Assembly: GCA_030840615.1 (NCBI GenBank)
Contig: JAVEEE010000422.1
Coordinates: forward strand, 1-7,774
DNA: 7,774 bases
Direction of reading: 5' to 3'
From: Frankiaceae bacterium
GTDB lineage: Bacteria; Actinomycetota; Actinomycetes; JAFAQI01
Each line of letters begins with the position of its first letter. Position 1 is the stretch's first letter. The position numbers were made by a program, and so were the translations under genes. The notes beneath the pieces were generated by a model. The model searched no databases, was not told the DNA's origin, and saw only the letters and a list, made by a program, of their open reading frames with translations. Below, one piece after another: positions 1-4,879 of the stretch.

Positions 1-1964
1 TTCAGTGTCGTCCGGCCGGCTGTCGCACCGAGCAGGAAGCCCCGGGTGAGCTGGTCACCGGCCGCCCACATCAGGTCCCCGGTGCGCTGGAAGCCGAACA
101 TCGAGTAGAAGACGTAGACCGGGATCATCGGCTCGCCGTGCGTCGCATATGCGGTCCCGGCGGCGATGACGCTCGCCATCGAGCCGGCCTCGCTGATCCC
201 TTCGTGCAGGATCTGCCCGCGCGTGTCCTCTTTGTAGGACAACAACATGTCGGCGTCGACCGCGTCGTAACGCTGGCCGTGCGGCGAGTAGATCTTCGCG
301 GTCGGGAACATCGCGTCCATGCCGAACGTGCGCGCTTCGTCGGGGATGACCGGCACGAAGCGCGCGCCGATGTTCTTGTCCTTCATCAGGTCCTTGAGCA
401 GCCGAACGAAGGCCATCGTCGTTGCGACCTGCTGCTTGCCTGACCCCTTCTTCAAGGTCTCGTAGGGCTTGTCACCTGGCAGCTGCAGCGACTTCGACCG
501 GTCGACCCGGCTCGGCAGGAATCCGCCGAGTGCGCGCCGGCGCTCGAGCATGTACTGGATCTCGTCGCTGTCCTTGCCGGGGTGGTAGTACGGCGGCAGG
601 TCGCCCTCGAGGTCCTTGTCCGGGATCTCGAGGTAGAGCCGGTCGCGGAACGCCTTGAGCTCGGCTTTGGTGAGCTTCTTCATCTGGTGCGTCGCGTTGC
701 GGGCCTCGAAGTCCTTGCCGAGCGTCCAGCCCTTGATGGTCTGGGCGAGGATCACCGTCGGCTGCCCGACGTGCTCGCGGGCCGCCTTGAAGGCGGCGTA
801 GACCTTGCGGTAGTCGTGGCCACCGCGGGAGAGCTTGGTCAGCTGTTCGTCGGTCATCCCCTCGACCATCTTGCGAAGTCGCGGGTCGCGGCCGAAGAAG
901 TCCTCGCGGATGAACGCGCCGTCACTGACGGAGTACTTCTGGAACTGACCGTCCGGCGTCGTGTTCATGACGTTGACGAGCACGCCGTCGGTGTCCTTCG
1001 CGAGCAGCTCGTCCCACTCGCGGCCCCAGACGACCTTGATGACGTGCCAGCCGGCGCCGCGGAAGTAGGACTCGAGCTCCTGGATGATCTTTCCGTTGCC
1101 GCGGACCGGACCGTCGAGACGCTGCAGGTTGCAGTTGACGATGAAGGTCAGGTTGTCGAGCTCCTCGCGGGCGGCGACGCCCAACGCCCCGAGCGATTCG
1201 GGCTCGTCCATCTCGCCGTCGCCGAGAAACGCCCAGACATGCGCGCGGGAGGTGTCCTTGATCTGGCGGTCGTGCAGGTAACGGTTGAACCGCGCCTGGT
1301 AGATCGCCTGCAGCGGCGAGAGTCCCATCGACACCGTCGGGAACTCCCAGAAGTCCGGCATGAGCCGCGGGTGCGGATAGGACGGCAGGCCGTTGGGGGC
1401 CTTGCTGATCTCCTGGCGGAACCCGTCGAGCTGGTCGGTCGTGAGCCGGCCCTCGAGGAAGGCGCGTCCGTAGATGCCGGGGGAGCCGTGGCCCTGGATG
1501 TAGACCTGGTCGCCGGACTCGCCGCCTTCCTTGCCCCGGAAGAAGTGGTTGAAGCCGACCTCGTAGAGGCTGGCGCTGGAGGCGTAGGTCGCGATGTGGC
1601 CGCCGACGTTTGTCAGGGTGTTGGCGCGGCTGACCATGATCGCGGCGTTCCAGCGGATGTAGGCGCGGATCCGCCGCTCGACGAACTCGTCACCCGGGAA
1701 CCACGGCTCGGCCTCGGCCGGAATCGTGTTGACGTAGTCGGTCGAGCGCAACGCCGGTACGCCGACCTGCTTCTCCCGGGCCCGTTCGAGCAGCTTCAGC
1801 ATGAGGAACCGCGCGCGGCGCGGGCCAGAGCTGTCGATGACCGCGTCGAGTGACTCGAGCCACTCCTGGGTCTCCTGGGGGTCCACATCGGGGATCTGGC
1901 TCGGCAGCCCGTCGCTGATCACCGAGTAGCGGTTACGTCCCTGTCCGGAACCACGCTGCGCCAT
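1..1964 (-). CDS. aceE: Pyruvate dehydrogenase E1 component, homodimeric type (N-terminal ~654 residues; C-terminus beyond left edge)
   Basis: Thiamine-diphosphate-dependent E1 subunit of the cytoplasmic pyruvate dehydrogenase complex: it decarboxylates pyruvate and passes the acetyl group to the E2 lipoyl domain. The minus-strand reading from the ATG at 1964-1962 begins MAQRGSGQGRNRYSV and stays open to base 1. Visible family landmarks are GGH with His123, QGHGSPG with His159, and the ThDP/Mg motif starting GDGEMDE at 248-254 and closing with Asn277-Cys-Asn279 before LQRLDGPVRGNGK. The last residues in the window, FLLGATAGRTTL, match the E. coli AceE segment GGTSGRTTLNGEG. The family is about 890-930 residues, so roughly 250 are missing only because the window ends. 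There is no clear Shine-Dalgarno at usual spacing, but a TAnnnT hexamer lies six bases before the ATG, suggesting a leaderless mRNA. The gene diverges from the yjbQ-like gene. Identity is secure; the start is likely but not proven. Confidence 0.97.
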   Translation of the reverse strand, partial: MAQRGSGQGRNRYSVISDGLPSQIPDVDPQETQEWLESLDAVIDSSGPRRARFLMLKLLERAREKQVGVPALRSTDYVNTIPAEAEPWFPGDEFVERRIRAYIRWNAAIMVSRANTLTNVGGHIATYASSASLYEVGFNHFFRGKEGGESGDQVYIQGHGSPGIYGRAFLEGRLTTDQLDGFRQEISKAPNGLPSYPHPRLMPDFWEFPTVSMGLSPLQAIYQARFNRYLHDRQIKDTSRAHVWAFLGDGEMDEPESLGALGVAAREELDNLTFIVNCNLQRLDGPVRGNGKIIQELESYFRGAGWHVIKVVWGREWDELLAKDTDGVLVNVMNTTPDGQFQKYSVSDGAFIREDFFGRDPRLRKMVEGMTDEQLTKLSRGGHDYRKVYAAFKAAREHVGQPTVILAQTIKGWTLGKDFEARNATHQMKKLTKAELKAFRDRLYLEIPDKDLEGDLPPYYHPGKDSDEIQYMLERRRALGGFLPSRVDRSKSLQLPGDKPYETLKKGSGKQQVATTMAFVRLLKDLMKDKNIGARFVPVIPDEARTFGMDAMFPTAKIYSPHGQRYDAVDADMLLSYKEDTRGQILHEGISEAGSMASVIAAGTAYATHGEPMIPVYVFYSMFGFQRTGDLMWAAGDQLTRGFLLGATAGRTTL

Positions 1965-1970
1965 GGCCTC

Positions 1971-1976
1971 AACCTA
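1971..1976 (-). promoter_or_regulatory. Candidate -10 element of aceE (leaderless geometry)
   Basis: On the minus strand the hexamer TAGGTT is followed by GAGGCC and then directly by the aceE ATG. A TAnnnT box six bases before the start codon is the arrangement typical of leaderless actinobacterial transcripts, with transcription starting at the A of ATG. I see no convincing -35 hexamer 16-19 bases upstream. GAGG within the spacer lies too close to the ATG to act as a normal ribosome binding site. Confidence 0.45.
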
Positions 1977-1980
1977 CGCT
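1975..1980 (+). promoter_or_regulatory. Candidate -10 element of the yjbQ-like gene, sharing TA with the aceE -10
   Basis: TACGCT on the plus strand fits TAnnnT and lies eight bases before the ATG at 1989. Its first two bases (1975-1976) are also the TA of the opposite-strand aceE box, so the two elements face away from one self-complementary dinucleotide. No Shine-Dalgarno precedes the ATG, which fits a leaderless or very short leader. The spacing is slightly longer than ideal and no -35 is obvious. Confidence 0.35.
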
Positions 1981-1988
1981 TGTCGGGC

Positions 1989-2396
1989 ATGGAGACGGCG
2001 ACGTTCGAAGTGCAGACCGGGTCGAGCGAGGCCGTCCACGACATCACGGCGCACTGCGAGCGATGGGCCGAGCGCTGCGGAGGTGACGGGCTGTTGCACG
2101 TCTTCGTCCCGCACGCGACTGCCGGCATCGCCGTGCTGGAGATCGGCAGCGGCTCCGAGGCCGACCTACTCGCGGTAATGCGGGAGCTGCTTCCTGCCGA
2201 CGACCGGTGGCGTCATGCGCACGGAAGTCCGGGACATGGTCGCTCGCACGTGCTGCCCGCGTTCGTCCCGCCGTACTGCACCTTGCCGGTCACCGGTGGT
2301 CGGCTCGCGCTCGGCACCTGGCAGTCCGTGTGCCTCGTCGACCTCAACGTCGACAACCCCGTACGGACGGTGCGAGTGTCGTTGTTGAGAGGCTGA
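1989..2396 (+). CDS. YjbQ/UPF0047 family protein
   Basis: A 135-residue protein of the YjbQ (UPF0047) family, small soluble trimeric proteins; some members have been reported to have low thiamine-phosphate synthase activity, but the true role is unsettled. Family landmarks are present: FEVQT near the N-terminus, the His-x-Thr-Ala segment at 42-45 (HATAGIAV), the GHGRSH stretch with His83 and His87, and the C-terminal signature LGTWQ (108-112) followed by LVDLNVD. The Asn of the usual INE motif is Leu here (LE, 50-51). I chose ATG 1989 because the family begins a few residues before FEVQT; a TTG at 1980 is in frame but would add three residues inside the candidate -10. The gene diverges from aceE and is followed after three bases by the next gene, so the two are probably cotranscribed. 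Family assignment is strong; biochemical function is inferred only. Confidence 0.9.
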   Translation: METATFEVQTGSSEAVHDITAHCERWAERCGGDGLLHVFVPHATAGIAVLEIGSGSEADLLAVMRELLPADDRWRHAHGSPGHGRSHVLPAFVPPYCTLPVTGGRLALGTWQSVCLVDLNVDNPVRTVRVSLLRG

Positions 2397-2399
2397 CGC

Positions 2400-3032
2400 A
2401 TGACCGACTGGGTAACGATCTCCTCGCTCGCGACTGCCGGTGGGACGCTCGTGCTCGCCACCGCGACGTTCGCGTCGGTGCGGTCGGCGAACAAGGCGGC
2501 GCGTACGGCGGAGCGGTCGTTGCTGGCCGGCCTGCGTCCCTTGCTCAGCAACTCCAGACTGGACGATCCGCCGATGAAGGTGACGTTCCAGGACCAGCAT
2601 TACCTGCACCTGGGCGGGTCCCGTGGCGTCGCCGAGGTCAGCGAGGAGGCCATCTATCTCGGGATCTCGATCCGCAACATCGGGAGCGGCATTGCGGTGC
2701 TGCACGGTTGGCGGCTGCACACCGATCCGATGGAAGGGCTCGACGCGCCTCCCGATCCCTCCTCGTTTCGCCGCCTGACCCGCGACATCTACGTCGCGCC
2801 CGGCGACACCGGCTTCTGGCAGGGTGCGTTGCGCGATCCGGCTGAGCCGGTGTTCGGGGCGGTGGCGGACGCCATCCGCGCCCGCGGCGTCCTGGCCGTC
2901 GATGTCCTCTACGGCGATTACGAGGGCGGACAGCGAACTGTCACCCGGTGGGGAATGTGGCCGCGGGACGACGGCGGCTATCTGGCGAGCGTCGCGCGCC
3001 ACTGGAACATCGACCGGGACAACCCGCGCTGA
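2400..3032 (+). CDS. Membrane-anchored protein of unknown function (210 aa)
   Basis: I do not recognise a named domain. The protein starts with a hydrophobic stretch at about residues 5-27 (small and aliphatic residues, no signal-peptidase-like site) followed by a basic, Ala/Arg-rich segment (about 28-46), consistent with a single N-terminal transmembrane anchor, probably with the bulk of the protein in the cytoplasm. The remaining ~160 residues look like a soluble beta-rich domain with recognisable stretches such as IRNIGSGIAVLHGWR, FWQGALRD, VLYGDYEGGQRTVTRWGMW and RHWNIDR. Related hypothetical proteins of this shape are, to my memory, common in actinobacteria. A good ribosome site (GAGAGG, 2387-2392) lies seven bases before ATG 2400, only three bases after the yjbQ-like stop, implying an operon. 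High G/C at third positions supports real coding. No enzymatic motif is visible. Confidence 0.85.
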   Translation: MTDWVTISSLATAGGTLVLATATFASVRSANKAARTAERSLLAGLRPLLSNSRLDDPPMKVTFQDQHYLHLGGSRGVAEVSEEAIYLGISIRNIGSGIAVLHGWRLHTDPMEGLDAPPDPSSFRRLTRDIYVAPGDTGFWQGALRDPAEPVFGAVADAIRARGVLAVDVLYGDYEGGQRTVTRWGMWPRDDGGYLASVARHWNIDRDNPR

Positions 3033-3093
3033 GCTTCCCTCCGCCCGTCCGGTCGCACAGATGTTCGATCAGTGGGCGAACGGCACTTGCCTA

Positions 3094-3148
3094 ACCGGCC
3101 GCGGACCGGTGGACTACCGACCACCAGGGGTTCGACCGACGTGCCCCT
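3094..3148 (+). other. Tandem short inverted repeats in the leader of the DUF3052 gene
   Basis: The 136-base gap before the DUF3052 gene holds three short perfect inverted repeats in series: ACCGG/CCGGT (3094-3098 with 3106-3110), GGTGG/CCACC (3108-3112 with 3121-3125) and AGGGG/CCCCT (3126-3130 with 3144-3148). The last arm can alternatively pair CCTC (3146-3149) with GAGG (3154-3157) inside the ribosome binding site. Stems are only four or five base pairs, and such repeats are frequent by chance in GC-rich DNA. I found no TAnnnT box in this gap. Confidence 0.25.
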
Positions 3149-3168
3149 CGCCAGAGGAGGATCCGCGA

Positions 3169-3609
3169 GTGAGCGCCACCGCCGGGAGCGCGGCAGGTCA
3201 GCACGGATTGGTAGACAAGCTCGGCATCGCGCCCGGCACGGTCGTCCAGGAGATCGGGTGGGACGACGACTGCGACGAGGAACTGCGCCAGATCATCACG
3301 GCTCGCACCGGCCAGGAGCTGGTCGACGAGGACTACGACGATGTGGTGGACACGGTCATCTTGTGGTGGCGGGAGGGCGACGGGGACCTCGTCGACACCC
3401 TGGTTGACGCCTTGGGACCACTGGCCGACCACGGCGACATCTGGCTGCTGACACCGAAGGCAGCCCGCGACGGTCATGTCGAGCCCAGCGACGTGAGTGA
3501 GGCGGCCCCGACGGCAGGGCTGCAGCAGACGAGCAGCATCAGCGCCGGCCGCGACTGGAACGGCGCCCGGCTCGTCGCGCCACGGGCAGCTCGCGGCAAA
3601 GGCAAGTGA
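3169..3609 (+). CDS. DUF3052 family protein
   Basis: A 146-residue acidic protein of the DUF3052 family (PF11253), an actinobacterial family of unknown function that includes, as I recall, M. tuberculosis Rv2239c beside ahpE and aceE. Visible features are LVDKLGIAPGTVVQEIGW (14-31), a run of acidic residues after it, LVDEDYDD (51-58), the conserved VILWWREGDGDLVDTLVDALGPL block (63-85), IWLLTPK (91-97), then GHVEPSDVSEAAPTAGL and a basic, probably disordered tail ending RAARGKGK. GTG 3169 is chosen because a strong ribosome site, AGAGGAGG at 3153-3160, sits eight bases upstream; the same frame is open further upstream but only within the previous gene and the gap. The stop overlaps the GTG of the peroxiredoxin gene as GTGA, indicating translational coupling. 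Family assignment is firm; function is unknown, and an oxidative-stress link is inference from its neighbour. Confidence 0.9.
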   Translation: MSATAGSAAGQHGLVDKLGIAPGTVVQEIGWDDDCDEELRQIITARTGQELVDEDYDDVVDTVILWWREGDGDLVDTLVDALGPLADHGDIWLLTPKAARDGHVEPSDVSEAAPTAGLQQTSSISAGRDWNGARLVAPRAARGKGK

Positions 3610-4067
3610 GCGTGGTCGACGTCGGTGCTGAAGCTCCTGACTTCGAGCTTCGTGACCAACGCGCGCAGTCCCATCGACTGTCGTCGTACCGCGGAAAGAA
3701 GAACGTCGTGCTGGTCTTCTATCCGTTCGCCTTCACCGGTGTGTGCACCGGCGAGATGGGCGCGATCCGAGACGACCTGACGTCACTGCAGAACGATGAG
3801 ACGCAGGTGCTCGCCATCTCCTGCGACACAGTGGCGGCGTTGCGTGTCTTTGCCGAGCGGGAGAACCTCGACTATCCGTTGCTGTCGGACTTCTGGCCGC
3901 ATGGCGAGGTGGCAAGGGCCTACGGCGTGTTCAACGAAGGGTTGGGTGCGGCGGAGCGCGGCACGTTCATCATCGACAGGCAGGGTGTCATTCGATGGTC
4001 GGTGCGCACGTCGATATCCGACGCCCGCGCCATCGGTGACTACCAGAAGGCGCTAGCCGACCTCTAG
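3606..4067 (+). CDS. ahpE: AhpE-type peroxiredoxin
   Basis: A thiol peroxidase of the AhpE class that reduces hydroperoxides and peroxynitrite in the cytoplasm; in mycobacteria the sulfenic acid formed is reduced by mycoredoxin with mycothiol. The 153-residue protein closely parallels M. tuberculosis AhpE: VGAEAPDFELRDQ, then FYPFAFTGVC with the peroxidatic triad Pro40, Thr44 and Cys47, then PLLSDFWPHGEVARAYGVFNE and RGTFIIDRQGVIRW. A second cysteine, Cys73 in AISCDT, is absent from my recollection of the M. tuberculosis protein. Two starts are possible: GTG 3606, overlapping the upstream stop, or GTG 3612, which has better spacing from AAAGG (3598-3602) and would number the peroxidatic residue Cys45, as in M. 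tuberculosis. The gene lies directly behind DUF3052 and two bases before the zinc-ribbon gene, so cotranscription is likely. Confidence 0.94.
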   Translation: MSVVDVGAEAPDFELRDQRAQSHRLSSYRGKKNVVLVFYPFAFTGVCTGEMGAIRDDLTSLQNDETQVLAISCDTVAALRVFAERENLDYPLLSDFWPHGEVARAYGVFNEGLGAAERGTFIIDRQGVIRWSVRTSISDARAIGDYQKALADL

Positions 4068-4069
4068 CC

Positions 4070-4375
4070 ATGCCTTGCTATCGCTGTGGCGCACGACAGA
4101 CCGACCCGGGCAAGGGACCGAGTCCCTGGAAGCGTGGCGTCGTCGCCGACGAGCAGGTGCTGATCTGTCCCGACTGCCAGTCGACTCACGACTGGGTCGC
4201 AGACCTCGATCGCTGCGAGTCGTGCGGCTCGACGATGTTGTTGCGTGCGCTCGGGGAGACCCGGTGCCGCGAGTGCTCGTTCACGAAGCAGACGCTGCGG
4301 GCTTCGGGGGAGCACGCTGACGCCGGGCTGGCTGATGACGTGGCCGCGGCGCTGCGGCGCCGGTTCGACGGCTGA
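4070..4375 (+). CDS. Small double zinc-ribbon protein of unknown function
   Basis: A 101-residue protein with exactly eight cysteines arranged as four CxxC knuckles: Cys3/Cys6, Cys33/Cys36, Cys49/Cys52 and Cys66/Cys69. The spacing suggests two structural zinc sites in tandem or interleaved. Between the first two knuckles lies a basic, proline-rich stretch containing GKGPSPWKRGVV (14-25), and the C-terminus (about 78-101) is probably an Ala/Arg-rich helix. I do not recognise a named family. The gene begins two bases after the peroxiredoxin stop, without a clear ribosome site of its own, implying translational coupling, and ends 22 bases before tRNA-Val. It could be a nucleic-acid-binding ribbon, a zinc reservoir or a thiol-redox-sensitive accessory of the peroxidase; the sequence does not decide. 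Strong third-position G/C and the cysteine pattern argue that it is real. Confidence 0.85.
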   Translation: MPCYRCGARQTDPGKGPSPWKRGVVADEQVLICPDCQSTHDWVADLDRCESCGSTMLLRALGETRCRECSFTKQTLRASGEHADAGLADDVAAALRRRFDG

Positions 4376-4383
4376 CCGGCCCG

Positions 4384-4389
4384 TATCCT
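4384..4389 (+). promoter_or_regulatory. Candidate -10 element of tRNA-Val
   Basis: TATCCT on the plus strand, nine bases after the zinc-ribbon stop, lies eight bases before the first nucleotide of the tRNA. This would place transcription initiation very close to the mature 5' end. The -35 region is weak (TTCGAC at 4364 is too close), so readthrough from the ahpE operon is an alternative source of the tRNA. Confidence 0.4.
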
Positions 4390-4397
4390 TGGCCCGC

Positions 4398-4471
4398 GGT
4401 CCCATAGCTCAGCTGGCTAGAGCGCCTCGCTTACAACGAGGAGGTCGCAGGTTCGAGCCCTGCTGGGACCA
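4398..4471 (+). tRNA. tRNA-Val (anticodon UAC, reads GUA)
   Basis: A complete cloverleaf of 74 bases can be drawn. The acceptor stem is GGTCCCA (4398-4404) with TGGGACC (4464-4470), with discriminator A4471. The D stem is GCTC/GAGC. The anticodon stem CCTCG/CGAGG (4425-4429, 4437-4441) encloses the loop CTTACAA with anticodon TAC at 4432-4434. The T arm GCAGG-TTCGAGC-CCTGC spans 4447-4463. All stems pair perfectly. The following bases CT show that the 3' CCA is not encoded and must be added by nucleotidyltransferase, as is usual in many actinobacteria. It lies in the same direction as ahpE. The tRNA 3' end is a potential integration site, but I see no integrase or duplicated 3' segment in the window. 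Confidence 0.97.
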
Positions 4472-4483
4472 CTGTTCACGCGA

Positions 4484-4499
4484 GACCTCGTCAGAGGTC
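4484..4499 (+). terminator. Candidate hairpin terminator after tRNA-Val
   Basis: GACCTC-GTCA-GAGGTC forms a perfect six-base-pair stem with a four-base loop, twelve bases after the tRNA. It also covers the stop codon and last two codons of the convergent VOC gene. There is no T-tract on either side, so intrinsic termination is uncertain; U-less hairpins are often proposed as terminators in actinobacteria. Confidence 0.35.
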
Positions 4500-4841
4500 G
4501 GTGGCCCGAGGGTGGCGAGGCTCGTACATACCCAGCTCACCGCCACCGGGTAGCCGGAATCGGGTCAGCCGGCCCCACCGTTCTTCGGTGATGGGCTGTG
4601 AAAACTCAACACCTTTCGCGGTCAGCTCCAGCACAGTCGCGTCGATGTCGTCGCACATGAAGTAGAACTCATGTGCTTCCGCTCCCTCCGCAGGATGCAT
4701 GGCCAGTTCGGCTGGTGGCAACTTGAAGATCAGCCAACCACTGCCCGCATCGACGTGCGGGTAGGCCAAGACATCCGCGAAGAAGGCACGGTCGGCCCCC
4801 GGATCGGCGCTGTAAATGATGACGTGGCCGCCGTTGATCAC
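4491..4841 (-). CDS. VOC superfamily (glyoxalase/bleomycin-resistance-like) protein, third gene of the ECF42 operon
   Basis: A 116-residue single-domain vicinal oxygen chelate protein. The paired beta-alpha-beta-beta-beta modules are recognisable: GGHVIIYSADPGADRAFFADVL at the start, then WLIFKLPPAELAMHP, AHEFYFMCDDIDATV and the end LPGGGELGMYEPRHP. Plausible metal ligands at VOC positions are His6, His57 and Glu107. The substrate is unknown; members include glyoxalases, dioxygenases and binding proteins. The start is GTG 4841: the nearest upstream ATG is out of frame and runs straight into TAG. The gene follows the sigma factor stop after 38 bases on the same strand, so it can be the distal gene of the operon, yet TAGGCT six bases before the GTG suggests its own leaderless promoter too. 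Its 3' end meets tRNA-Val convergently. Confidence 0.9.
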   Translation of the reverse strand: MINGGHVIIYSADPGADRAFFADVLAYPHVDAGSGWLIFKLPPAELAMHPAEGAEAHEFYFMCDDIDATVLELTAKGVEFSQPITEERWGRLTRFRLPGGGELGMYEPRHPRATDL

Positions 4842-4847
4842 TACATG

Positions 4848-4853
4848 AGCCTA
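4848..4853 (-). promoter_or_regulatory. Candidate internal -10 (leaderless geometry) for the VOC gene
   Basis: On the minus strand TAGGCT is followed by the six bases CATGTA and then the GTG start at 4841. This repeats the TAnnnT-N6-start spacing seen at aceE. Only a weak AGG resembles a ribosome site here. The -35 region is not convincing, so this is a tentative call. Confidence 0.3.
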
Positions 4854-4879
4854 TTCGCCAGTGCTTGCCGTAGTGACGC

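Noticed and set aside
582..1853. Long plus-strand open frame (423 codons) opposite aceE
   Set aside because: It is antisense to a strongly conserved aceE sequence, its product is a low-complexity Val/Leu/Asp/Arg-rich chain without domains, and long antisense frames are expected in GC-rich genes.
2166..3002. Minus-strand open frame of 278 codons
   Set aside because: Antisense to the yjbQ-like and membrane-anchored genes, which have better starts, codon bias and, for YjbQ, clear homology.
2824..3168. N-terminal extension of the DUF3052 frame into the upstream gene
   Set aside because: It overlaps the membrane-anchored protein gene out of frame; GTG 3169 has AGAGGAGG at ideal spacing.
4398..4471. 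tRNA-Val as an attachment site of an integrated element
   Set aside because: No integrase, no repeat of the tRNA 3' end and no base-composition change to its right within the window.
4245..4553. Plus-strand open frame whose product contains PIAQLARAPRLQRGGRRFEPC
   Set aside because: This is the well-known spurious translation of a tRNA; here it reads through tRNA-Val.
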